Shown here in pieces: positions 1 to 7,580 of a DNA stretch of 64,000 nucleotides (its first letter is position 1; each line of letters starts with the position of its first letter). Origin of the DNA: Verrucomicrobiota bacterium. Its GTDB lineage: Bacteria > Verrucomicrobiota > Verrucomicrobiia > Limisphaerales > VHDF01. A program made the position numbers and the translations under genes. The stretch covers positions 1-64,000 of the forward strand of contig VHDF01000013.1 of the NCBI GenBank assembly GCA_016871495.1. The letters run 5' to 3'. The notes beneath the pieces are model-generated. The model had not been told where the DNA came from. It made no database searches and was given only the letters and a program-made list of their open reading frames with translations.

Positions 1-262
1 CGATCTCGAAACCGTGAGACACTTGCTGGCCCGCGACCCTTCGCTGGCACGCTGTCAACACGCTTATCGCAAACCGCTTTACTTCGCCGTGCGGGAAAAC
101 CAGCTCGAAGTCGCCGCCTGCCTCCTCGACCTGGATCCCGACCCCGTCGGACTCGCCGTCAACGACAGCCTGTAAGACATTGCGCGGGATCGCGGCTACG
201 CCGAGATGGAACATCTGTTGGAGACCAAGCTCGCGGAGCGGCGAACGATGAGCGGCGAATAA
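1..262 (+). pseudogene. Ankyrin-repeat protein, 3' end, interrupted by an in-frame stop
   Basis: Reading from base 2, the frame gives ankyrin-like text: ETVRHLLARDPSLAR, then PLYFAVRENQLEVAACLLDLDPDP, then NDSL. It hits TAA at 173-175. The same frame continues directly with DIARDRGYAEMEHLLETKLAERR and ends at TAA 260-262. The residues on both sides of the stop form one normal ankyrin helix pair (the usual pattern is N-D-S-L-L-D-I-A-R-D-R-G), so a leucine-type codon seems to have become TAA. The 5' part lies outside the window. This is either a recent nonsense mutation or a sequencing error; a natural C-terminal truncation is also possible. Ankyrin repeats bind proteins, and the partner is unknown. 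Confidence 0.6.
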
Positions 263-483
263 ATATTCTTTGCCTGACGAGACTCAAACGCGCTCCTACC
301 GCAGCCAGGCCGGCAGGTGATCTTCGCACCTTGGTCGAGATTCGGCCTGACTTTCGAACGATCGATATCGGGCCTCGTCGAGGATCGGCTTGTGGGTTCG
401 AACGAATGCGTCAAAATCGCTGCCGCATCACCCTGGCATGGCTGTCCCGATGCGATCCGGCAACCTCACGCTGAGGTCCAACT

Positions 484-1179
484 CTAATCCCGCGTGATTC
501 GATTCAGCTTCTCTTCCAATTCCACCCTCTTTTCCTCGCGCGCAGCTTCGGTCGCGTCCCGTGCCACCCGCACCGGTTCCTCCACCCTGATGGTACAGTT
601 GGAAAAAGGCAGGGGTATCTGAAAGCGATCCCAGCTTCTTAAACATATTTTCCAGCCAAGCTCGTAGGAGACAGGCAGGATGGGCAGCCCCGTGATCTGG
701 CCCAAGGCTACCGCGCCAGTTTGCGCCCGATAGCGCGGACCCCGCGGGCCATCAGGCGTCAGCGCCAGGTCGAGTCCCGCCTCCGCGCTGGACTTCAATT
801 CCAACATGGCCTGGGGTCCTCTTCGGCTCGAGGAGCCTCGCGCTGAAACCACGCCGAACCATTCCAAAAGCCGCGCCATCATCGCTCCGTCTTTGCTGGC
901 GCTCACCATGGCGGCAAGCTGGCGCCCCCTGCGCCGAGGAATGAACAATCGCCGGTACAACTCCATGCACAAGGCCAGCCGATTGTGCCAAACGCAAAAA
1001 ATCAACGTCTCTCCCCCGTGTCGATCCAGAATCCCTGAAGGATCATCAATCCTCACCCTCAACGTCATCCCGACCAATCGAATCAAGACGAAGATCGCAA
1101 AGGCCGCCGCGCGCTTCCTCATCGTCAAACGATGCGGCGCCCCGGTCTCCGCCCTTCGCGTCCTCGAGGAAGCCTCCAT
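484..1179 (-). CDS. DUF374 family lysophospholipid acyltransferase-like protein
   Basis: This 231-residue protein belongs to the DUF374 branch of the PlsC/LpxL-like acyltransferases, which are thought to acylate lipids at the inner membrane. Visible signatures are a hydrophobic N-terminal segment (about residues 24-42), the WHNR block holding the catalytic-type histidine, SASKDGAMMARLLEWFG, the RGSSSRRGPQAMLEL block and TPDGPRGPRY. The proposed ATG lies one base after the ruvA stop, so it is probably co-transcribed and coupled with ruvC-ruvA. An internal Met at residue 20 is an alternative start that would begin right before the hydrophobic segment. The acyl donor and acceptor cannot be read from sequence. 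Confidence 0.85.
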   Translation of the reverse strand: MEASSRTRRAETGAPHRLTMRKRAAAFAIFVLIRLVGMTLRVRIDDPSGILDRHGGETLIFCVWHNRLALCMELYRRLFIPRRRGRQLAAMVSASKDGAMMARLLEWFGVVSARGSSSRRGPQAMLELKSSAEAGLDLALTPDGPRGPRYRAQTGAVALGQITGLPILPVSYELGWKICLRSWDRFQIPLPFSNCTIRVEEPVRVARDATEAAREEKRVELEEKLNRITRD

Positions 1180-1180
1180 G

Positions 1181-1786
1181 TCACGCGCTCTTCTTCAAAC
1201 ACGCGCGGACCAACTGCTCCACGGTCGCGGAGGACCCGAGCATGGCGAGGGCCGCCTTCACAGCCTCGTGCGCCTCAGCCTGCTTCAATCCCAATGCCAC
1301 CAGCGCCGACACCGCATCGGACGTCTTCTGCGCTTCCGGCCCGGCGGATCGCGCCTCACTCGAAGCTTCCCAAGCCCCGGCCTCGCCAATCTTATCCCTC
1401 AATTCCACAACCATCCGCTCGGCGGTCTTTTTGCCCACGCCGGAAATTTGCGAAAGAGACTTCACGTCGCCTTTGGCCACCGCGCCCCGAAACGCCACCA
1501 CATTCATGCCGCTCAGAATATTCAGAGCGATTTTCGGCCCAATGCCGCTCACGGTGTGGATCAAGAGGCGGAAAAGATGTCGCTCCGACTCCGTCATGAA
1601 CCCATAGAGCTGATGCGCGTCCTCCCGAATCGAGAGATGCGTGAGGATGCGCACCGGCTGACCCGGAGCGGGCAACCGGTCAAAGGAGGACAACGGGATC
1701 AGCAGCTCGTAGCCCACGCCCGCGACGTCCACCGTCACCTGCGTGGGGATGGAATCAACCAAAGTGCCCTTGAGAAACGTGATCAT
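1181..1786 (-). CDS. ruvA: Holliday junction DNA helicase subunit RuvA
   Basis: RuvA (201 residues, normal length) binds four-way DNA junctions as a tetramer and loads the RuvB motor for branch migration. The N-terminal OB-fold starts MITFLKGTLV and includes DVAGVGYELLIPLSSF. Two helix-hairpin-helix motifs follow, SGIGPKIALNIL (about 79-91) and SGVGKKTAERMVVEL (about 115-129). The C-terminal domain that contacts RuvB ends EQLVRACLKKSA. It lies 12 bases downstream of ruvC. RuvB is not in the window. Confidence 0.97.
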   Translation of the reverse strand: MITFLKGTLVDSIPTQVTVDVAGVGYELLIPLSSFDRLPAPGQPVRILTHLSIREDAHQLYGFMTESERHLFRLLIHTVSGIGPKIALNILSGMNVVAFRGAVAKGDVKSLSQISGVGKKTAERMVVELRDKIGEAGAWEASSEARSAGPEAQKTSDAVSALVALGLKQAEAHEAVKAALAMLGSSATVEQLVRACLKKSA

Positions 1787-1798
1787 GCCTGCTTCCGA

Positions 1799-2320
1799 CT
1801 ACAAGTTCTTGGGGGGCGCCAATCCGTGCCGCCGCTGCTCTTGCGCGAAGACCAGCGCCAGGGCCAGCGCGTCCGCCGCATCACTCTCGGGTGGCTCGGC
1901 CAATGCCAGCATGCGTTGCACCATCCGCGCCACGGCGGGCTTGCCGGCTGCCCCGTAACCCACGATCGCCTGCTTCAATCGGCGCGGGGCGATCTCAAAA
2001 ATCTCCAGGCCGGCGCAAGCCGCTGCCGCGAGAGACGCGCCGCGAGCCTCGCCCATGATCAAGGTGGTCTGATGATTCTGCGCGAAATACAACCCTTCCA
2101 CCACACACACGGTCGGATGATGCGCTCTTATCGCGCTGCTGATCTCCTCGTGAATCTTCGCTAGACAGCGCGATCGCTTCCAGCCGCGGTCACACCGTAC
2201 CACCCCATGAGCCATCCATGTGCATCCCTGCCTGGCCACCCGCACGACCCCAAAGCCTGTGCCACGCAAGGAAGGATCCAATCCCAACAACACCGCTCCG
2301 CTCACCGTGCTCGCCACCAT
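1799..2320 (-). CDS. ruvC: Crossover junction endodeoxyribonuclease RuvC
   Basis: RuvC resolves Holliday junctions by paired nicking. Numbering from the chosen ATG at 2318-2320 (173 residues), the four catalytic acids are visible: D15 in GLDPSLRGTGFGV, E75 in VVEGLYFAQNHQT, and D147 and D150 in SDAADALALAL. The frame stays open upstream to another ATG at 2417-2419, giving 206 residues. The shorter form matches the usual family length of about 165-175, with few residues before the first catalytic Asp. Neither start has a clear ribosome-binding site. The gene leads a tight ruvC-ruvA-DUF374 run. Confidence 0.93.
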   Translation of the reverse strand: MVASTVSGAVLLGLDPSLRGTGFGVVRVARQGCTWMAHGVVRCDRGWKRSRCLAKIHEEISSAIRAHHPTVCVVEGLYFAQNHQTTLIMGEARGASLAAAACAGLEIFEIAPRRLKQAIVGYGAAGKPAVARMVQRMLALAEPPESDAADALALALVFAQEQRRHGLAPPKNL

Positions 2321-2592
2321 CGCGACCGATCCATCATTCCCCGCCTTCGCCCGACCCGGCGGGCACCGGCCCGAAACCCGTGCCTGCATCTCGGCAAATT
2401 GCTTCAAGGATACACCCATGAGAGATCAAAATGTGGCAGCCGTACCCCGGAATGTCGAGAGCGCCGCCGCGCTCGATGAATCCTCCGGGGCATCCGCAAG
2501 TCGTCGGGGCGCGCCGTTCACGGCGCTGCCGCGCGCATCACTGACAACCTGTCGATGCACTGCGAATCCTCCGGCGCAAACCGCCAACCACC

Positions 2593-3357
2593 TCAACCCG
2601 CGCTCCAGCCCCCATCGATTTGCAGAGCCGATCCGGTCACAAATGCGGCCTCGTCACTCGCGAGATACAAAGCCGCCGCTGCAATTTCATCCGGCCTGCC
2701 CATGCGGCCCATCGGCTGGGATGAAGTCATCTCCTCGTACGCCTTCCGGGGGTCCGGATACTCTTTGAGCCTGGCGGTCACGAACGGCGTTTCCACCCGC
2801 CCGGGACAAATGCAATTGACCCGCACTCCCTCCCGCGCGTGATCCAGCGCCAGGCACTTGGTCAGCCCTACCACCGCAAACTTCGTGGTGCAATAGGCCA
2901 GCCGGTCTCGAATTCCCACCAAGCCTCCAATCGAAGCCAGATTCACGATCGAACCGCTGCCCCGCTCGATCATGCCCGGCAAGAATACTTTGGTCACGTT
3001 GAAGATCCCCCTGACATTCACGGCGTAAAGCCGGTCCAAATCCGCCCCTGTCGTCCCCGCCATCGTGCCCACATGCCCCACCCCGGCATTGTTCACCAGA
3101 ATATCCAGTCGTCCGGATCGCGCCCGCACCGCTGCCGCCGCGGCTTCACAAGAGTTTTCCGAAACCACATCCAGGGGCCAAAACTCGGCGCGCCCACCGG
3201 ACGCGGTCAACGTTTCGCAGATCGACCTGCCGGAAGCCTCATCTCGATCCGTCACCCACACGCAGGCACCCTCTTTGGCAAAACGTTCGGCGATCGCCGC
3301 GCCAATGCCCGATCCCGCGCCCGTGACGAGCGCGATTTTGTTCAGGAGTCTTGTCAT
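2593..3357 (-). CDS. Short-chain dehydrogenase/reductase (SDR)
   Basis: This is a classical SDR oxidoreductase of 254 residues using NAD(P)H. It has the cofactor loop [16 protein letters not shown], the structural NNAGVGHVG motif, the catalytic Ser in [11 protein letters not shown] and the Tyr/Lys pair in YCTTK. The C-terminal [16 protein letters not shown] is typical of the FabG-like group. I chose the ATG at 3355-3357; an upstream TTG would add eight unusual residues. It starts 47 bases after the SecA-like gene ends and may be read with that operon, though its substrate is unknown and the link may be accidental. Confidence 0.9.
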   Translation of the reverse strand: MTRLLNKIALVTGAGSGIGAAIAERFAKEGACVWVTDRDEASGRSICETLTASGGRAEFWPLDVVSENSCEAAAAAVRARSGRLDILVNNAGVGHVGTMAGTTGADLDRLYAVNVRGIFNVTKVFLPGMIERGSGSIVNLASIGGLVGIRDRLAYCTTKFAVVGLTKCLALDHAREGVRVNCICPGRVETPFVTARLKEYPDPRKAYEEMTSSQPMGRMGRPDEIAAAALYLASDEAAFVTGSALQIDGGWSAG

Positions 3358-3404
3358 ATGAAATGAGTCCAGTTCTTTCAACGCGAGCCCGGATCAAGCC
3401 GGTC

Positions 3405-5447
3405 TCATCGCTCCGTCGGCGCCGACGCCCCGACCGGCGGCCCGGCAAATGAAAGCGAATCATCCAGCCACTGATCGGTTCGCAAAATTTGTTTCCGCTG
3501 CCGGAAGGCGAATTGGACAGCGCGGGCCTGAGCCCTTCTCACCGCCCATCCCGCGATCTGCGCCGCGCGCGGCCAGCCCGAACGCAAAGCTTGCCGGACC
3601 CATCCCACCACGGTTTCTGGCAAGTGGCGAGTCAACAACTCATCCTCCGCACTGACGTAGGCTTGCGCGCTGCCGGGATCACCCTGGCGCCCCGCCCGCC
3701 CAAACAATTGCCGGTCCACCCGCCCAGATTCGTGCCGTTCCGTGGCGATCACGTGCAAGCCCCCCTCTTGCGCAACGCCCGGTCCCAATTTGATGTCCGT
3801 GCCCCGGCCCGCCATGTTCGTCGCAATCGTCACCCGCCCAAGCTGCCCGGCTTCGCTGACGATCGCCGCCTCCTCCTGATGCCGGACGGCGTTGAGCAGG
3901 CCATAGGGTATATGCAGGGCCGAAAGACGCTCCGCCAACCGCTCACTCGCAGCCACGTTCCGCGTGCCAATCAGGATGGGTCGCCCGCTCGATGAAAGCT
4001 TCCGAATGTCCCCCACAATGGCATCCCACTTGGAACACGAGTCCGCAAAATAGCGATCCGGATGCTGAACCCGCACGCAGGGCCGGTTGGACGGAATTCG
4101 CAACACGGGCAGCCGATAAACATGCCATAGCTCCGAAGCGGATTCCGAGGCCGTTCCGGTCATGCCTCCCAATCGGTGAAACAGCCGGAAAAACCGCTGG
4201 AAACTCATCCTGGCGATCGTTTCAGAAGGATCCGTCAAGCCTAGCCCCTCCTTCGCTTCCACCGCCTGATGCAATCCTTGCCGCCAGGATCTTCCGGGCA
4301 TCGGACGCCCGGTAAATTCATCAACGATGATCAAACGTCCGTCAGCCACCACGTACTGCTTGTCTCGGAGAAAGAATTCGCGGGCGGACAACGCCTGCCG
4401 CACCCACTCTTCGCGGCGATGCATGCCGCGCCAAAAGCCGTTCAAGCTGAAACTGCGGGCCGAAATCTTCTCCCGGCCCGCCTCCGTGAGTTCAATCTCG
4501 CGATAGCGCGGATCCACTCGATAGTCCTCACCAAGCTCCATGGATTCCGCCATGTCCCGCGCCGTTTCCACCGCGTCGCGGAGGTCCGCGTTTTCCCGTG
4601 GCGCCGAGATGATCAACGGAGTCACGGCCTCGTCGATCAACAAGCTGTCCGCTTCGTCCACCAAGGCCGTGTGCAGTCCGCGCAGGACCAGTCCGTCGTC
4701 TCCCTTGCCGCCCGTCTTCATCCGCCGGATTAACGTTCGCTCCGGAGCATCCACCGTTCCCACCCGCATGCGATCGCGGAGGAAATCGGCGAGCAATTCC
4801 TTGCTCGTGGTGTAGGTCACATCGCACGCATGGCCAACCCGCCGTTCCTGGGCCCCAAGATCCGCCGTGACCACTCCGGAACTCACGCCGCAAAACGCGT
4901 GCAGCGGTCGCAGCCAATCCCGGTCGCGCCGGACCAAGTAGTCATTGACCGTGACCACATGACATGGACGACCCGCCCAGCCCGCCAGGACCGCGGCGAT
5001 GCCCGCGGTCAGTGTCTTCCCTTCGCCGGTGGCCATTTCCGCGAGACAACCCTGATGCAATGCAAACACGCCCAGAATCTGAACCGGGAACGGATGCAGA
5101 CCGAGTTGCCGCCTCGAGGCTTCACGCAGGGCAGCCACGGCTCGAGGGAGCGCATTTTCGGATGGACGACCGCCACGCCGGACCGCGCTGGCCAAATCGC
5201 GCAATTGCTCCTGGAGTTTCTCGTCACCCATGGCCGCAAACTCCGGTTCCATCGCCAGCACACGCTCCGTGGAATTCCACAAATCACGCAGCACTTGTTC
5301 CCGCCGGGCATGGCGCCCGAGCGCCGCATGCACCACCGCGTCCAACCCCTGGTGCAGTCTCCCGGGCCGGCGATAACCCAGCCGCCGATAAACTTGCGAA
5401 GGGGTGTTCAAAGCTGATACCGGCGCTGCAGCAACTGCCGAAACCAA
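3405..5447 (-). CDS. Accessory SecA-like translocase ATPase, C-terminally short
   Basis: SecA is the ATP-driven motor that pushes proteins through SecYEG. This copy has the full motor: Walker A MATGEGKT (about 138-145), DEAD-type Walker B VDEADSLLIDEA (264-272), IVDEFTGRPMPGRSWRQGLHQAVEAKEG (about 374-401), GMTGTA, and the NBD2 block TNMAGRGTDIKLGPGV...RHESGRVDRQLFGRAGRQGDPGSA. It then ends within about 80 residues, so most of the scaffold/wing region and the zinc-binding tail of housekeeping SecA are missing (680 residues against about 850-1000). It is therefore probably a specialised paralogue serving the adjacent M50/HlyD genes. The listed start is a TTG. A second TTG at 5409-5411 overlaps the M50 stop as TTGA and is an equally good coupled start. 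Confidence 0.88.
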   Translation of the reverse strand: MVSAVAAAPVSALNTPSQVYRRLGYRRPGRLHQGLDAVVHAALGRHARREQVLRDLWNSTERVLAMEPEFAAMGDEKLQEQLRDLASAVRRGGRPSENALPRAVAALREASRRQLGLHPFPVQILGVFALHQGCLAEMATGEGKTLTAGIAAVLAGWAGRPCHVVTVNDYLVRRDRDWLRPLHAFCGVSSGVVTADLGAQERRVGHACDVTYTTSKELLADFLRDRMRVGTVDAPERTLIRRMKTGGKGDDGLVLRGLHTALVDEADSLLIDEAVTPLIISAPRENADLRDAVETARDMAESMELGEDYRVDPRYREIELTEAGREKISARSFSLNGFWRGMHRREEWVRQALSAREFFLRDKQYVVADGRLIIVDEFTGRPMPGRSWRQGLHQAVEAKEGLGLTDPSETIARMSFQRFFRLFHRLGGMTGTASESASELWHVYRLPVLRIPSNRPCVRVQHPDRYFADSCSKWDAIVGDIRKLSSSGRPILIGTRNVAASERLAERLSALHIPYGLLNAVRHQEEAAIVSEAGQLGRVTIATNMAGRGTDIKLGPGVAQEGGLHVIATERHESGRVDRQLFGRAGRQGDPGSAQAYVSAEDELLTRHLPETVVGWVRQALRSGWPRAAQIAGWAVRRAQARAVQFAFRQRKQILRTDQWLDDSLSFAGPPVGASAPTER

Positions 5448-7564
5448 CGGCTGAATCTCGGCAGCAAGGGCTCGGGTTTGAGAGCGAATCGTACTTTTCC
5501 AGAACGCCCGTGGAGCAACACCGCGTGCGCCGCCGCTTCCACCGGGGCTCTCACCTCGAAGAACGGCTCCACCGTCTTCAGTCCGCTGGGATCATCCGGT
5601 GCAATTGGAACGTCTCCACCGCCCGCCCAGCCCAAGGCCTGCGAGGGCAATCGCTGCTTCTCCGCCGGCACGATCCTCAACGCGCCAAGCTTCATGTTCA
5701 ACCCCGCTTGACCGTGCATCCTCAATTCAGCGCCTCGCATGGACTCCGCGAACAACCGGTCTGCGTCGTCCTGCGCCACCGTCGAAACAAAATCATAACT
5801 CTGATCATCCAATACCAAACCGCAAACTGTCCCCCGTGCCAGCCATCGGCCCGCCCATTCCTGTAGGTGCGGCGCCACCCATACACCTTCATGAGCCGCG
5901 GTCACCACAAGCGACCGCCGGTCCCGCTCCAGCCGATCGAGCCGCTGTTGGGCGGAAATAAGGCGGCTTTGCAAGGGCTTGACATCCGCCGATTGCAACA
6001 CGCCGGCCTGGGCTAGGCGCGCCTCCATCTCTTCCACGCTCGACTTCGCCGCGGCAATAGCCGCGTCCAGTTCAACGTTGCGCAAGAGTAGCAACGGCTG
6101 CCCCGCCCGAACCCTGGCTCCCGAGGTCTCGAAAATGCGCTCCACCTGTCCTCCAGCCAGCACTCTCGCTTCCGACCATCGTCGAGCTTCAATCACGCCC
6201 GGTGCCCTGAAATGATGCGGGAAAGGAATCAAACCCAGCGCGACGGCCAGCAATGCCACACCACACCCGGTCACCGCCCAGGCGCGCCCGCGAGTCCTCT
6301 CCAGTCTCGGATCCAACAACAGATATCGAACGAGCATGAAGGCAGGACGAATGATCCACGCGAAGATGCAAAAACCCGCCATCAACACGCCCAGCAGCAA
6401 AAAGCGGTCGGCCACGAAAAGGATAATCCCCGCAAAAACAATGGCCCGATAAACCGCGCTCGTCGATCCATACACCGTCAGCCACGCCGCCTCCCTTCGG
6501 TCCAGCGCCGGACTCGTCGAGTTCCGCACCTGGAACAAATACCGTTCCGCCAGATGACGCCAATGCTTCAAAGAACGCTCGTGCAGGTTCGGAATCTCCA
6601 GCCAATCCGAGAGCATATAGTAACCATCGAAACGCAGGAGCGGATTCAAATTGAACACCAGCGTGGAGACCGAGGCCACGAACACGATGTTGTAGGCGAG
6701 GCTGTGGACAAACCCCTGGCCCGTGGAGGCCCACACCGCCATGGCGATCGCCGCCACGAAAAGCTCCACGATCATCCCTGCCGCCCCCACCAACATGCGC
6801 TGCCAGCGGCTCCGAAATCCCCAGCTCGAGGTCGCGTCCACGTAGGGAGTCGGCATGAAAATCATGAACAGCACCCCCATCACATGGACCTCGCCTCCAA
6901 ACTTGCGGCACAGATACGCGTGACCAAATTCATGAGCGATCTTGACTCCCGCCATCGCAAGATACAGCCATGGCAGATTCGAGGGAGACAGCACGCCCTC
7001 CGTCTGATCCATGAGCCCGGTCCAATGATCCGCCGCCAGCTTCAACCCCCATCCCACAACTCCCACCCAAAGCATCGCGCCCAACCAACCCAAAAGTCTC
7101 CCCACCACGGGCAGTGTTCGGACGAGGAACGCGTCCGGATCCAGCAAGGGAATCCTCAAATACATGAGGTTCAACCACTGCGATCTCGCCCGCCGCTGCT
7201 GCACCTTTTGATAACGCGAGAAGAGCTGCGCGGTGTCCGCCGCGAGATCGTACTGCAACAAGTTGCTCAAATAAAGCTGCGCCAGCAACTGAATGACCGA
7301 CTCCTGGCCCGGAGCTTCGTCCGGAAATCGATCCAGGCATTCCTTCCACGCTTGCTCCACGGTCCGACCCGGCCGAAGTCGCGCGACGAACTCGTAGGCC
7401 ACCGGGGTCAGCCTGAAAAACTGGTTGCTGAAGCGATCCTCCAACACCACCCACCGCTCGCCCCGGTAAAACTGCCGCCGCACCCTCACGCCCGGGCGCA
7501 AGGCGATGGATTGCCCGGCGATCCGATACCATGATTCGCTAAACGTCAGCGTGGTGTCCGTCAT
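5408..7564 (-). CDS. Membrane M50 metallopeptidase fused to an HlyD-type adaptor, with PqqD-like N-terminus
   Basis: This is a three-part protein of 718 residues. Residues about 28-100 (RFSNQFFRLTPVAYEFVARLRPGRTVEQAW...) resemble a PqqD/winged-helix peptide-binding domain. Residues about 150-440 form a multi-span membrane region with the zinc site of site-2 proteases: HEFGH at 211-215 and NPLLRFDGYY at 307-316, which supplies the third ligand Asp. The C-terminal third is a periplasmic lipoyl/coiled-coil adaptor, with APGVIEARRWSEARVLAGGQVERIF, a Glu/Ala-rich helical pair, then a second lipoyl half. The architecture resembles YydH-like peptide zinc metalloproteases. It lies between the GAF-HlyD and SecA-like genes with an overlap or short gap on either side, so a joint role in export or processing of a peptide or protein is inferred. 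The substrate is unknown. Confidence 0.88.
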   Translation of the reverse strand: MTDTTLTFSESWYRIAGQSIALRPGVRVRRQFYRGERWVVLEDRFSNQFFRLTPVAYEFVARLRPGRTVEQAWKECLDRFPDEAPGQESVIQLLAQLYLSNLLQYDLAADTAQLFSRYQKVQQRRARSQWLNLMYLRIPLLDPDAFLVRTLPVVGRLLGWLGAMLWVGVVGWGLKLAADHWTGLMDQTEGVLSPSNLPWLYLAMAGVKIAHEFGHAYLCRKFGGEVHVMGVLFMIFMPTPYVDATSSWGFRSRWQRMLVGAAGMIVELFVAAIAMAVWASTGQGFVHSLAYNIVFVASVSTLVFNLNPLLRFDGYYMLSDWLEIPNLHERSLKHWRHLAERYLFQVRNSTSPALDRREAAWLTVYGSTSAVYRAIVFAGIILFVADRFLLLGVLMAGFCIFAWIIRPAFMLVRYLLLDPRLERTRGRAWAVTGCGVALLAVALGLIPFPHHFRAPGVIEARRWSEARVLAGGQVERIFETSGARVRAGQPLLLLRNVELDAAIAAAKSSVEEMEARLAQAGVLQSADVKPLQSRLISAQQRLDRLERDRRSLVVTAAHEGVWVAPHLQEWAGRWLARGTVCGLVLDDQSYDFVSTVAQDDADRLFAESMRGAELRMHGQAGLNMKLGALRIVPAEKQRLPSQALGWAGGGDVPIAPDDPSGLKTVEPFFEVRAPVEAAAHAVLLHGRSGKVRFALKPEPLLPRFSRWFRQLLQRRYQL

Positions 7565-7580
7565 GATCGGCTTTCCTCCC

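Noticed and set aside
196-414. A 72-codon minus-strand frame in the first intergenic region
   Set aside because: It overlaps the end of the ankyrin frame, has no recognisable motif and no ribosome-binding site.
806-2164. A 452-codon plus-strand open frame
   Set aside because: Antisense to the DUF374, ruvA and ruvC genes, all with clear motifs.
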